From positions 248,001 to 312,000 of the forward strand of contig JAYQNS010000003.1 of the NCBI GenBank assembly GCA_038144425.1: 64,000 bases of DNA, in the 5' to 3' direction. Positions 1 to 8,730 of this stretch are shown here, piece after piece. Positions within the stretch are counted from its first letter, which is position 1; every line of letters starts with the position of its first letter. The notes beneath the pieces are model-generated. The model was not told the DNA's origin, ran no database searches, and saw only the letters and a program-made list of their open reading frames with translations. The stretch is from Salivita marina. GTDB taxonomy: Bacteria; Pseudomonadota; Gammaproteobacteria; Pseudomonadales; Azotimanducaceae. A program made the translations under genes and the position numbers.

Positions 1-2316
1 CGCCTCCCGGCTGTACAGCAGGGGGCGACTTTCCAGCGTCGCCCAGGGATCAAGCAGGTCTCCGTAGTGGGGGCTTTCCTGAACGCCGCTTTGCCCCGGG
101 GCATTGGTCATGCGCGCTTCGTCCCAATTGCCGACATCGAGCACCATGCGCCAGGACGCTCCGGAGCGAACCCTATAGTCCTCCCCAAAGCTCGTGTTAT
201 TCACCGTATAGGACGACCCCCCGAGGGCCTTCGACGGCAGGCTCCAGGCCGCCGCCGCAGGGCTCACCTCGGCCAGGGGATGGGTGAAATTCATGGTGTG
301 GAGCGCGCCCCAACGCCAGCGCGCCGGGTCCGCGCCAAGGCGAGCCACGGCGTCCTCCCAGGCGTCGGCGAGGCTTCCTTCGAAGAGGCCCTGGAGGCGC
401 GGCTCCCGGACTTCCAAACGTTCAAGGGCCGCTCGCGTATCGACTCGGGGGAAAGCGTCGGCCAGGGCCGGGGCTTCGCTGGCGACCAAGGCCCGGCGCC
501 AATGATCGGTGAACCACAGCTGGAAAAGCGCAGCCGCGGCAGAATCGGCGTTTAGGACGCCGTCAAAATCCTCTAAAAGACCAAAGGCACGGCGGGCCTT
601 ATCCCCCCTGGGGCGGGGCCAGGCGCTGAGGGCGGCGCTGGCACGGCGAGCCAGCACGGAGGTGAAGTCCCGCTGCAGGGCAAGGCTATCCTCCAGTCGG
701 TGGGGCGGCGCGCTGCTAAGCACCTCCTCGATACGCGCAATGCGCCAGGGGGCGGTCCATTCGTAACCGACCCGCACCGTATCCATGGGAAAGTCTTCCG
801 GAAGCGTGAGATTGTTCGCCGTGGCGTACCAACCTTTCTCCGGATTCAACACCTCCGGCATGTCGCTCATAGGGTGGTAGTCCGCCCACTCGTAGCGCCC
901 ATCCCCGGGTACGGGGAGGAGGCCGTCATAGTTCACGCGCCGTGGCAAAAGGCCGGCGGGCTTATAGCCAATGTTGCCGTCGACATCGGCGTAAACCTGG
1001 TTTTCCGAGGGCGCCCCCCAGCGGTTGAGGGCCGCCACGAAGCCCCGCCAATTGGACGCGCGCATGTACTCGATGGACCCGAAGTAGGGCGCCATCCCCG
1101 GCTCAAGCCAAGCCGCGCGCACCACCCAGAGACGATCATCTTCCTCGAAGATCACCGGCCCGTGGCGCGTAAAGGCAAGGGAGACGGACACCGGAGCCGC
1201 GCCGCGCACCGCAATGGTAGTTTCAACGCGCTCCAGAGGTTCCCAGCGGTCTTGGTAGCGGTAGCGATCGCCGTCTCGGTTGTAGAAGAGGAGGTCCTCT
1301 TGGTCCATCGCGAAGATGGTCAGCCCAAAGGCGATGCGTTCGTTATGGCCAATGGAGATCCCCGGTAACGCAGGCTCCCCGGCACCGATCACATTAAGGT
1401 CCGGCGCATTTAGGTGCGCGATATAGCGGAGCGAAGGCAGGGCATGGCTCCGGTGAGGATCGTCCGCGAGGATAGGGCGCCCGGTCGCGCTTCGCTCCGG
1501 GGCGACCACCCAGTTGTTGGACCCCGCCGAGCGCAGATTCCGGACCCGCGCTTCGAGAGGCTCCTGAGTCAGGGCGAGCTGATCGCCGCTGCGCTGAAAT
1601 TTTACGGCACTCGTGGCCAGCAGGTAGCTGTCCAACACACCCTCGGGAACGCTGCAGGGATCAAGCCCCTCGGGCACGGAGGGCAAATGGGGGGGTTCGA
1701 GGGGACTGCGCAGCTGATCCTCCGCGAGCGCGCCCCGGCACGCACTGCGGGCCCGGGCCACTTCGCTGATCACGTTGCGCCATAGGCCGTGGCTTCGAAT
1801 GCGCACCACGTCTTCCGCCGCCCAGCGCGCCGGACGATAGTCTAGGGCCTTGAACTCCGAGGGGAGGCGGCTGGGGTCCGCCTCCGTTAGGGCGACGAAG
1901 GCGTTGATACCGGCCACGAAAGCTTCCGCAATGGCCTGCGCGTCAGAACCGTAGGCTAACCATTCCCGAAACAGGCTGCCGCGGTAGAGAAACTGCCGCG
2001 CCGCCGCATCCTGGGCCACGAACTCCGGACCGAACACCTCTGCCAGCTCGCCAAGACCCCGGCGCCGCCAAAGATCAATCTGCCATAGCCGATCCCGGGC
2101 TGCGTTAAAGCCCTGAAGGAAGAAAGCGTCGTAGTGTTTCTGGGCGTAGATGTGAGGCACGCCCCAACGGTCAATGAGAATTTCCCCGGGAGCGCTGAGG
2201 CCGGGCAGGGCGAGGGTTTCCGTCGCTGGCGAAGCCTCGGCCCACACCCCCCCGAAGCTTAGCGCAAGCCCCAGAGCCAGGGCGGGAAAGGACGAGGGGC
2301 AAAGAAAGCGGTTCAT
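1..2316 (-). CDS. Penicillin acylase family protein (N-terminal nucleophile amidohydrolase), 3' end beyond window
   Basis: The frame is open from an ATG at 2316 to the window edge (772 codons), so the C-terminus is missing. Residues 1-27 look like a Sec signal peptide ending near VWA. Next come an alpha-chain-like region (DRWGVPHIYA, GFNAARDRLWQ) and the autoprocessing junction AGSNNW, where Ser266 would become the N-terminal nucleophile of the beta chain. It is followed by the family pattern DDPH and later GNIGY. Members cleave amide bonds of beta-lactams, acyl-homoserine lactones or other N-acyl compounds after export and self-cleavage. The substrate cannot be told from sequence. The ATG overlaps the stop of the upstream sirtuin by four bases (ATGA), indicating translational coupling. 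Confidence is high for family, low for substrate. Confidence 0.9.
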   Translation of the reverse strand, partial: MNRFLCPSSFPALALGLALSFGGVWAEASPATETLALPGLSAPGEILIDRWGVPHIYAQKHYDAFFLQGFNAARDRLWQIDLWRRRGLGELAEVFGPEFVAQDAAARQFLYRGSLFREWLAYGSDAQAIAEAFVAGINAFVALTEADPSRLPSEFKALDYRPARWAAEDVVRIRSHGLWRNVISEVARARSACRGALAEDQLRSPLEPPHLPSVPEGLDPCSVPEGVLDSYLLATSAVKFQRSGDQLALTQEPLEARVRNLRSAGSNNWVVAPERSATGRPILADDPHRSHALPSLRYIAHLNAPDLNVIGAGEPALPGISIGHNERIAFGLTIFAMDQEDLLFYNRDGDRYRYQDRWEPLERVETTIAVRGAAPVSVSLAFTRHGPVIFEEDDRLWVVRAAWLEPGMAPYFGSIEYMRASNWRGFVAALNRWGAPSENQVYADVDGNIGYKPAGLLPRRVNYDGLLPVPGDGRYEWADYHPMSDMPEVLNPEKGWYATANNLTLPEDFPMDTVRVGYEWTAPWRIARIEEVLSSAPPHRLEDSLALQRDFTSVLARRASAALSAWPRPRGDKARRAFGLLEDFDGVLNADSAAAALFQLWFTDHWRRALVASEAPALADAFPRVDTRAALERLEVREPRLQGLFEGSLADAWEDAVARLGADPARWRWGALHTMNFTHPLAEVSPAAAAWSLPSKALGGSSYTVNNTSFGEDYRVRSGASWRMVLDVGNWDEARMTNAPGQSGVQESPHYGDLLDPWATLESRPLLYSREA

Positions 2317-3077
2317 AGCGCAGGCTCCAGAGTTGGAAGATCGTCGAGCACGGCGAGGGCCTCGGCGATGCCCTCATGCCACACCAGTTGGGCCAGCCCA
2401 TCGAGGGGCGTAGCTTCGCGATTGATAATGACCAACGGGACCCCGCGCCGCGCCGCCTCCTCCGGGAAGGCAGCGGCAGGATAGACCTGCAGGGATGAAC
2501 CGAGCACAAGACACAGATCGCAAGCGGCGATGGCCTCCGCAGCCCGGGCCATGGGCCCCTCAGGCATGGCCTGGCCGAAGCTAATGGTGGCGCTCTTGAC
2601 GATGCCGCCGCAGGCGTCGCAGGGCGGCACGCCGCCGGAGGCCTCAAAGACTGCCTTTAGCGCCGCAAGCTCATAACGTTGACCGCAGCTAAGGCAGGTC
2701 GCGAACGTGCTGTTGCCGTGAAGCTCGATCAGCGCGTTCGGATCGACTCCGGCGCGGCGATGAAGATCGTCGACGTTCTGGGTTAGCACGCAGCGCGCGT
2801 AACCTTTGGTGAGCAGGGCCGTGACGGCGTAGTGGCCAGCATTGGGCGCCGCCTGGGTCAGCGTATCGTCCCCCTCAAAGCGCCGGCGCCAGCTTTCCCG
2901 GCGCACCGCTTCAGAGCTCAGAAAGTCGTCGAAGGGGATGGGCTTCATACGCGTCCACAGCCCACTGGGGCTGCGAAAATCAGGGATGCCGGAATCGGTG
3001 CTCATGCCCGCTCCGGTAAAGATGACGGCGTGGCGCGCCTGGGCCACCAGCGTCTGAAGTTTCTCCTGGGGATCCAT
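2313..3077 (-). CDS. SIR2-family NAD-dependent protein deacylase (sirtuin), 254 aa
   Basis: This is a complete sirtuin. The NAD-binding GAGMSTDSGIPDFR motif is near residues 22-35, followed by the TQNVDDLH catalytic-His region, ELHGN, a zinc ribbon with two Cys pairs (CLSCG and CDACGG), FGQAMP, and GSSLQVYPAA. It would remove acetyl or longer acyl groups from lysines using NAD+. The start chosen is ATG 3077, preceded by GGAGGG; an upstream in-frame extension to 3746 is rejected because it would run through the divergent gene at 3156. It is the first gene of a two-gene unit with the penicillin-acylase-family gene, with ATGA overlap. The 79-base gap to the divergent epimerase gene must hold both promoters. 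Confidence 0.93.
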   Translation of the reverse strand: MDPQEKLQTLVAQARHAVIFTGAGMSTDSGIPDFRSPSGLWTRMKPIPFDDFLSSEAVRRESWRRRFEGDDTLTQAAPNAGHYAVTALLTKGYARCVLTQNVDDLHRRAGVDPNALIELHGNSTFATCLSCGQRYELAALKAVFEASGGVPPCDACGGIVKSATISFGQAMPEGPMARAAEAIAACDLCLVLGSSLQVYPAAAFPEEAARRGVPLVIINREATPLDGLAQLVWHEGIAEALAVLDDLPTLEPAL

Positions 3078-3155
3078 GCTCTTTCCCTCCGCAAGGCCAG
3101 GGGGAAAGCTTATCATTGACCCCTCTCTCCACAGGCACGGGCGCAGGAGTCGACC

Positions 3156-4043
3156 ATGGATCGTATTTTGCTCACTGGCGCCACGGGGTTCATCGGCCAA
3201 GCGCTCGTTCGTGCCTGGCGGGGCACCGGGGAGATCGCTGTCCTTACGCAGAGTGGTCCAAGCGCCAAGCGGCTTGGGCTCTCGCCGAAGGTCATCTTTA
3301 AGGACCCGGAGGCCGCTGCCGCCTTTAAGCCCACGATCGTGGTACATCTGGCCGGGGCGGGTATCGCCGAGGCGCGCTGGACTGCGAAACGCCGCGCAAA
3401 GCTCTGGGCCTCCCGGGTGGACTACACCCGCCGCCTCGTGAACGCGCTCCGCCCGGCCCCACCGGAGCGCATGATCGCCGCCTCCGCCATTGGCTATTAC
3501 GGCCCCCTGGGGGATTCCCCAGTGGACGAATCCGCCCCCCAGGGCGCGGGCTTTGCCGCAGCACTCTGCGAAGCCTGGGAGGCGGAAAGTCGAGCCCTTA
3601 AGGCCGGGGGCAGCGCGGTATGCTGCCTTCGCCTTGGGCTCGTGCTGGGACCTCACGGTGGGCTTTTGGGACGGCTTGCGCCGCCCTTTCGCCTCGGCCT
3701 CGGCGGGCGGATCGGCGCGGGTGACCAGGGTATGAGCTGGATTCATCGCGACGATGTGCTAAGCCTGCTCTCCTGGCTACGCGCCGCACCGATCCTACCG
3801 GAGACGGTGAATGGCACTGCGCCCCATCCCGTCAGCAACGGGGAATTTACCCGGGCCCTGGGCCGGGCGCTGCGCCGTCCTACGCCCTTTCCCTTACCCG
3901 CGGCCCTGGTGAAAATCCTCTTCGGACAAATGGGACAAGAGTTGTTGCTTGGCGGGTCCATGGTGCTGCCCAGGGTAGCGGAGACGGCGGGCTTCCCATT
4001 CCGCTTTCCCACTCTCTCGGAGGCCCTCGAGGACATTTTCTAG
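3156..4043 (+). CDS. TIGR01777-family NAD(P)-binding epimerase (YfcH/SDR39U1-like), 295 aa
   Basis: The N-terminus ILLTGATGFIGQALVRAW is a Rossmann GxxGxxG signature of an extended SDR. The internal motifs VVHLAGAGIAEARW, SAIGYYG and SWIHRDD are characteristic of the TIGR01777 family, and the C-terminal section ending near residue 295 has the DUF1731-like pattern (LGGSMVLP). Length fits the family (about 300). Biochemical function is unsettled for the family; nucleotide-sugar epimerase annotation is by fold only. It is first in a same-strand run with a PEBP protein and a methyltransferase, and an AGGAG lies upstream of the ATG. Confidence 0.9.
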   Translation: MDRILLTGATGFIGQALVRAWRGTGEIAVLTQSGPSAKRLGLSPKVIFKDPEAAAAFKPTIVVHLAGAGIAEARWTAKRRAKLWASRVDYTRRLVNALRPAPPERMIAASAIGYYGPLGDSPVDESAPQGAGFAAALCEAWEAESRALKAGGSAVCCLRLGLVLGPHGGLLGRLAPPFRLGLGGRIGAGDQGMSWIHRDDVLSLLSWLRAAPILPETVNGTAPHPVSNGEFTRALGRALRRPTPFPLPAALVKILFGQMGQELLLGGSMVLPRVAETAGFPFRFPTLSEALEDIF

Positions 4044-4087
4044 TATTTTCATGCCATCACCTCGCACCAGTAGAACAGGAGAGCACC

Positions 4088-4570
4088 ATGGGTTTCGCCT
4101 TGTCAGACATGACGCTCCGATCGCCAGCCTTTGCGGAAGGCGGCGCTATCCCGAGGGACCATACGGGGGAGGGTGCCGACACGTCCCCAGCCCTCAGCTG
4201 GGAAGCTCTCCCCGAGGGAACGCAGCAGCTGGCGGTAATATGTCACGACCCGGACGCGCCCCTCGTCACTCCGGGCCACTATGGCTTCGTGCACTGGGTG
4301 CTGTACAACCTACCCCCCGATCTTAGCGCGCTCCCGGAAGGCTTTGAGGGCGGCACCCAGGGGCGGAATGACTTTGGGGCCGAGGGCTACGGTGGCCCCA
4401 TGCCCCCCGAAGGCCACGGCACCCATCGCTATTATTTTTGGCTACTTGCCCTAGATACGGCCCTCGACCTGCCGCCGGGGCTGGATCTTTGGACGCTCCT
4501 GGAACGCATTGAAGCCCACGTTCTGGGCATGAATCGCCTCGTCGGCACCTACCGCCGCGATTCCGCCTAA
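4088..4570 (+). CDS. YbhB/YbcL-family Raf-kinase-inhibitor-like protein (PEBP fold), 160 aa
   Basis: It contains the PEBP ligand-pocket motifs: SPALSW near residue 33, the DPDAP motif near 50, HWVLYNLP near 66, and GTHRYYFWLLALD near 117. Bacterial YbhB-type proteins are small, often cytoplasmic, and of uncertain role; binding of phospholipid headgroups is known for eukaryotic relatives only. No signal peptide is seen. The gene sits 44 bases after the epimerase gene and 5 bases before the frameshifted methyltransferase, so the three are probably co-transcribed. Start ATG 4088 follows GGAGAG. Confidence 0.92.
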   Translation: MGFALSDMTLRSPAFAEGGAIPRDHTGEGADTSPALSWEALPEGTQQLAVICHDPDAPLVTPGHYGFVHWVLYNLPPDLSALPEGFEGGTQGRNDFGAEGYGGPMPPEGHGTHRYYFWLLALDTALDLPPGLDLWTLLERIEAHVLGMNRLVGTYRRDSA

Positions 4571-4575
4571 CCGAG

Positions 4576-5218
4576 ATGTGCCGAGCCTGGTACGACCGCC
4601 ACTGCCTGAGCGCTGCCATCGACAAGCTCTGTGGTGGCCCGGAGGTGATGAAACTTCGGGCTGAAGTCGTGCCCCTCGCCAAGGGCACGGTGCTCGAGCT
4701 TGGCTTGGGCTCGGGGCTGAATTTGGCTTTCTACGAACCACAACGGGTCAGGAAAGTCCTTGGGGTCGACCCGGGGGTGGCTCTGACCGATCGGGCTCAG
4801 GCGCGCATCGCCGAAGCTCCGGTACCGGTAGAGCTCCTTGAGCATCTCCGGAGAAGCCTTGCCCCAAGCAAACCAGAGCGTCGATACGGTGCTCACCACC
4901 TTTACGCTTTGCACCATTCCAAACGTTTATGCAGCACTCCGGGAGGCGCGGCGCGTGCTCAAACCCGGCGGTAAGTGGGTTTTTCTTGAGCATGGACTGG
5001 CGCCGGAGCCCGCCATCGCCCGATGGCAACGGCGCCTCAATCCGCTCTGGAGCGCGCTAGCCGGAGGATGCCAGCTGAGCCGCGATCCCAAGGCGCTCCT
5101 CCATGATGCCGGCTGGCGCATCGAGGAAGCCGACCATACAGTGGGCTACGGTATGCCCGGGCCTAGGGTGCTAACGTACCTGTATCGAGGGACGGCTCGA
5201 CCGCTGGGGCAGGCTTGA
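4576..5218 (+). pseudogene. Class I SAM-dependent methyltransferase (METTL7/UbiE-like), interrupted by a frameshift
   Basis: The first frame (from ATG 4576) encodes the N-terminus WYDRHCLSAAIDKLCGG and SAM motif I, VLELGLGSGLNLAFY, then VLGVDPG. Coding then continues in the next frame from about 4838 with SISGEALP, the motif II region VDTVLTTFTLCTIP, RVLKPGGKWVFLEHG and the C-terminal MPGPRVLTYLYRG. Together they would make a normal-length enzyme of about 213 residues. Removing one base between roughly 4830 and 4850 restores a single frame; this site is not an obvious homopolymer. The natural substrate is unknown. The 3' end overlaps the convergent POT transporter gene by 56 bases. It is either a true pseudogene or a base-call error. 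Confidence 0.8.
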
Positions 5219-6653
5219 AAAAGGCGTGCTGGGCAAGAATTCCTAAGAAGAGCCCGGCGCCCACGGCAAGAAACGCAAGGCGCTCAAAGCCCCCTAAAAA
5301 GCCGTCCATGCCTGCTCCGGCATCGGCGGAGACCAGCGTCTCTGCGAAAAGCCCACTCAAATAGCCCGCCGCGGACACGGCGAGGAACCATACCCCCATC
5401 ATCATGCCCACAAGTTGGGGCACGGCCAGGCGCGTCACCATGGCCAGACCCACGGGGGATAGGCACAGCTCCCCAATTGTATGAAGCCAATAGGTGCCCA
5501 CGAGCGCCCAGAGGGGCGCGGAGGCGCTGCCTTGCCCTGCAAAAACCAAAAGAGCGAAGCCCAGCCCCACCAGCACCAGAGCCATCGCAAACTGCCGAGC
5601 CAAGCCCGGGGACCAGCCGCGCCGGGCTAGCCAGGGCCAAAGGCGCGCAAAGAGGGGGGCAAACAGGATGATAAAGAAGGCATTTAGGGACTGAAGCTGG
5701 GAGGCGGGAATTTCACCGGACCCCAGGGTGCGATCCACAAAGCGGTCCGTAAAAAGATTCAGCGCGCCGCCGGCCTGCTCGAAGAGAAACCAGAAAATAA
5801 TTGAGAAGGCGATAAGGGTCAGCATGAGCAGAGTATCGTGACGCGCCTCCCGGGGCAGGCGCCGGAACGCGAAATAGAGCGCGAAGGCCACCGCACCGCA
5901 GCCCACGAGCGCCAAGGTACCGCCCATGAGCGGGGGGTGGCTCAGCAATTGATAGGCAACGGGCAGGGCGAGCACCGCCGTCGCAAGCTGAACCCGGGGG
6001 CCCAGCGTGGGCTGGGCCGGGGGATCTCCCAGACCAGCCAGGGCTCGGCGACCCAGCACCAGGACCATGAGGCCGACGGCCATGCCCAGCCCTGCTAGGG
6101 CGAAGCCCCAGTGCCAGCCAAGCCGTTCCCCCACATAGCCTACGGCCAGGGCCGCGGTGAAGGCGCCCACGTTGATGCCAAGGTAAAACCAACTGAAGGC
6201 GCTGTCCCTTTCCGGGTCCTCCTTGGCATAGAGCATGCCCACGAGGGTAGAAATGTTGGCTTTCAAAAGCCCCGTGCCAATGCCGATAAGCGCCAGTGCA
6301 AGATAGAGGGGACTCACGGGCAGCGCGAACCCTAGCTGCGCCCCATCCAACGTGAGGATGGCATGACCCAGCACAAGCACCACGGCGCCGTAATAGACCG
6401 CCCGTCGGGCGCCCAGAGCCTGATCGGCGAGGGCGCCTCCCAGCACAGGAAGGGCGTACAGCAGAGCCAGGTAAGCGCCATAAAGGCGTAGCGCATCGCC
6501 ATCGGAAAAATCCGCGGCCCGGGTGAGGTAAAGCACGAGGATGGCGCGCATGCCGTAATAGGAGAAGCGCTCCCACAGCTCGGCCAAAACCAAAAAGAGA
6601 AGGGCACGACCCCGATGGGAGACGGCCGCCGGCGCGGCGCCGGGGGCGCTCAT
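5163..6653 (-). CDS. POT/PTR-family proton-dependent oligopeptide transporter (MFS), 496 aa
   Basis: A multi-spanning MFS protein with POT signatures: ELWERFSYYGMRAILVLYLT near residues 26-45 (the ExxERFxYYG motif required for proton coupling), GTGLLKANISTLVGMLY near 147-163 (PTR2 signature), SAFSWFYLGINVGAF, and WLHTIGELCLSPVGLAMV near 384-401. It should import di- and tripeptides with protons. Its ATG overlaps the stop codon of the upstream P-loop kinase gene (ATGA at 6650-6653), so the two are translationally coupled. The 3' end overlaps the convergent methyltransferase gene. Confidence 0.93.
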   Translation of the reverse strand: MSAPGAAPAAVSHRGRALLFLVLAELWERFSYYGMRAILVLYLTRAADFSDGDALRLYGAYLALLYALPVLGGALADQALGARRAVYYGAVVLVLGHAILTLDGAQLGFALPVSPLYLALALIGIGTGLLKANISTLVGMLYAKEDPERDSAFSWFYLGINVGAFTAALAVGYVGERLGWHWGFALAGLGMAVGLMVLVLGRRALAGLGDPPAQPTLGPRVQLATAVLALPVAYQLLSHPPLMGGTLALVGCGAVAFALYFAFRRLPREARHDTLLMLTLIAFSIIFWFLFEQAGGALNLFTDRFVDRTLGSGEIPASQLQSLNAFFIILFAPLFARLWPWLARRGWSPGLARQFAMALVLVGLGFALLVFAGQGSASAPLWALVGTYWLHTIGELCLSPVGLAMVTRLAVPQLVGMMMGVWFLAVSAAGYLSGLFAETLVSADAGAGMDGFLGGFERLAFLAVGAGLFLGILAQHAFFKPAPAVEPSLDTGTLAP

Positions 6654-7300
6654 GATTGAGCGCCCGGGGCCTTCACCCCCCCGGATTGCCGAAGACGTTC
6701 AAAGGCCAGCGGTTCGAGCCCTTTATCAATAAATTTCGAAATCCGCCGGGCACAGTCCACCGGGCCCTCGGCGGCCGTGTCGACTTCAAGGTCGTAAATG
6801 CCATGGGCATGCACCGCGTCGAAATGGGAATAGGCCGTCCCAGGGAAGCGTCCGGGGCGCGCGTCCTCCCGAGCTTGCACCACCTCAAGGGGCGCCCGCA
6901 CCGCCACAAAGAGCACCCAGAGACCCTCCAGGGCCACCAGATAATCTTGAAGAATGCTCGGCTCCAGGCAGAGGTCATCGACCACCACATCGTTTCCCGC
7001 AAGGGCGAAGGCGCGGATCGCACGGTGCATACCCGCTAGCATGCGCTGGCCCACGTCGCCGAAGCGCACTTCGGTGACCCGGCGCTCCCCTCGGGTCACT
7101 GGGACCACGTTCAGGCCCCGGGCGCCGGGGCAGCCCTCCGGGGAGTTCAGACCCCGGTAGGCGGGAGGCATGCCATCGCGGAACTGATCTAGGGCCAGGT
7201 GGAACCAGGGCTCCTGCCGCTGATCTTGAAAGGCGCGCGCAAGGGTCGTATTCCCTGCGCTTGAGGCGCCGTTGAGCAACACGATACGGCCAGGGGTCAT
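6650..7300 (-). CDS. Chloramphenicol phosphotransferase-like P-loop kinase with altered Walker A, 216 aa
   Basis: The protein follows the chloramphenicol phosphotransferase (CPT) family: LLNGASSAGNTTLARAF at the N-terminus, LALDQFRDGMP, VVVDDLCLE, LFVAVRAPLEVVQAREDAR, and the C-terminal YDLEVDT followed by CARRI. The family phosphorylates hydroxyl groups on small molecules. The oddity is Asn17 (codon AAT) at the position of the invariant Walker A lysine (GxxxxGK[ST]). Start ATG 7300 is preceded by GGAGG at good spacing; longer upstream starts are less likely. It is the first gene of a two-gene unit with the POT peptide transporter. True activity is uncertain. Confidence 0.8.
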   Translation of the reverse strand: MTPGRIVLLNGASSAGNTTLARAFQDQRQEPWFHLALDQFRDGMPPAYRGLNSPEGCPGARGLNVVPVTRGERRVTEVRFGDVGQRMLAGMHRAIRAFALAGNDVVVDDLCLEPSILQDYLVALEGLWVLFVAVRAPLEVVQAREDARPGRFPGTAYSHFDAVHAHGIYDLEVDTAAEGPVDCARRISKFIDKGLEPLAFERLRQSGGVKAPGAQS

Positions 7301-7434
7301 GGATTCCTCCCTTCCAGGAACGCGCGAAGGTAGGCGAGGGCGCTCTGGGATGCAAGGGCGAGCCGCCATCCATCAAAGCCCCGGGAAGGATGCGTGTACA
7401 CTCTCGCCCCTCGGCACTACAGCAGGAGCTTCCC

Positions 7435-8676
7435 ATGCAGGCAATTTTTGGCCTCGTGGCCCTTTTAGGACTCGCCTGGCTCGTTTCAGAGCAGCGTAAC
7501 CGGGTGTCCTGGCGCCTCATCGCCACGGGCATGCTTTTCCAAGCGGTCATTGCCCTGGCCCTCGTGAAGGTCACGCCACTTAAGGATGCGCTCCTTAGCC
7601 TCAATGCCGTGGTGGCACTTCTTGAGGAAGCGAGCCTCGCCGGCGCCCAGTTCCTCTTCGCTTACCTGAGCGGCGGGCCCGCGCCCTTTGCGGTGACCGC
7701 CCCGGAGCATGGCACGGTGCTCGCCTTTCGCGTGGTCCCCCAGATCTTGCTCTTCACCGTACTCGCGGGCCTTGGCTGGCACTGGCGCATCCTGCCCTTG
7801 CTCGTGAGCGGCTTCAGCCGCCTGCTGCGCAGGACCCTGAAGGTCGGCGGCGCGGTAGGCCTTGGCGCGGCGGTGTCAATTTTTGTGGGAATGGTGGAAG
7901 CCCCCCTAGCTATCCGTCCCATGCTGCCCCGCCTTAGCCGGGGGGAACTCTTTATTGTACTGACCTGCGGTATGGCAACGGTCGCGGGCACCATGATGAT
8001 TCTCTACGCCACGGTCCTTGAGCCCGCGGTCCCCGGCGCCCTCGGCCATATTCTCGCAGCCTCGGTCATGAGCGTCCCCGCAGCCATCGTGATGGCGCAC
8101 ATCATGGTGCCCTCGGAGCACACCACGGATGGCGTTAGCAACACGCCCATGGTGAGCTACGGCTCTACCATGGATGCGATTACTCAGAGCACTCTCGACG
8201 GGCTGCGCCTCGCCGCAGCCGTGGTGGCCATGCTGGTGGTGTTTCTTTCCTTAACGGCGCTGGCCAACAGCCTGCTGGGTCTCGGTCCAGAGATTGGCGG
8301 GGCCCCCGTAACCCTCGAGCGTCTACTTGGCTGGCTGATGGCGCCCTTGGCCTGGGCTATTGGCGTTCCCTGGAGCGAGGCCAGCGCTGCCGGGGCACTC
8401 CTTGGCAGCAAGATCATCCTGAATGAGTTCGTCGCGTACCTCCAGCTCACCGGCCTTGGGGAAGGAACCCTCAGCGAGCGCAGCACGATCATCATGACCT
8501 ACGCACTCTGCGGCTTCGCGAACCTCGGTTCCCTCGGCATCATGATCGGAGGTCTTTTGGGCATGTGCCCGGAGCGCCGGGAGGACATTCTGGCGCTTGC
8601 GCCGAAAACCCTCATCTCGGGGAATCTGGCCACCCTGAGCACCGGCGCCATGATGGGCCTGGTTTCAGGCCTCTAA
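7435..8676 (+). CDS. Concentrative nucleoside transporter, NupC/CNT family, 413 aa
   Basis: A hydrophobic protein with CNT core motifs: FVGMVEAPLAIRP near residues 147-159, then GELFIVLTCGMATVAGTMM, EFVAYLQL in the second substrate half-site, and TYALCGFANLGSLGIMIGGL near the C-terminus. CNT proteins import nucleosides with H+ or Na+. Length is typical for bacterial members (about 400). The start ATG 7435 is chosen because AGGAG lies 6 bases upstream; a longer in-frame start at 7390 lacks such a site. It is monocistronic, divergent from the kinase/POT pair and ended by a bidirectional hairpin terminator. Confidence 0.92.
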   Translation: MQAIFGLVALLGLAWLVSEQRNRVSWRLIATGMLFQAVIALALVKVTPLKDALLSLNAVVALLEEASLAGAQFLFAYLSGGPAPFAVTAPEHGTVLAFRVVPQILLFTVLAGLGWHWRILPLLVSGFSRLLRRTLKVGGAVGLGAAVSIFVGMVEAPLAIRPMLPRLSRGELFIVLTCGMATVAGTMMILYATVLEPAVPGALGHILAASVMSVPAAIVMAHIMVPSEHTTDGVSNTPMVSYGSTMDAITQSTLDGLRLAAAVVAMLVVFLSLTALANSLLGLGPEIGGAPVTLERLLGWLMAPLAWAIGVPWSEASAAGALLGSKIILNEFVAYLQLTGLGEGTLSERSTIIMTYALCGFANLGSLGIMIGGLLGMCPERREDILALAPKTLISGNLATLSTGAMMGLVSGL

Positions 8677-8685
8677 ATCGCAGGC

Positions 8686-8716
8686 AAAAAAAAGCGCGCC
8701 GGCTGGCGCGCTTTTT
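8686..8716. terminator. Bidirectional intrinsic terminator between the CNT and exbD genes
   Basis: A perfect 7-bp GCGCGCC/GGCGCGC stem with a GGCT tetraloop is flanked by A8 on the left and T5 on the right. It lies in the 54-base gap between two converging genes and can end transcription from both. Confidence 0.9.
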
Positions 8717-8730
8717 CACCCTCGGAAACC

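Noticed and set aside
3078..3746. N-terminal extension of the sirtuin
   Set aside because: It runs through the divergent epimerase gene and has no family similarity; a good ribosome-binding site precedes 3077.
5713..6576. A 287-codon open frame within the POT gene
   Set aside because: It is in another frame of the same strand, Arg/Gly/Ala-rich with no recognisable domain; the POT frame has all family motifs.
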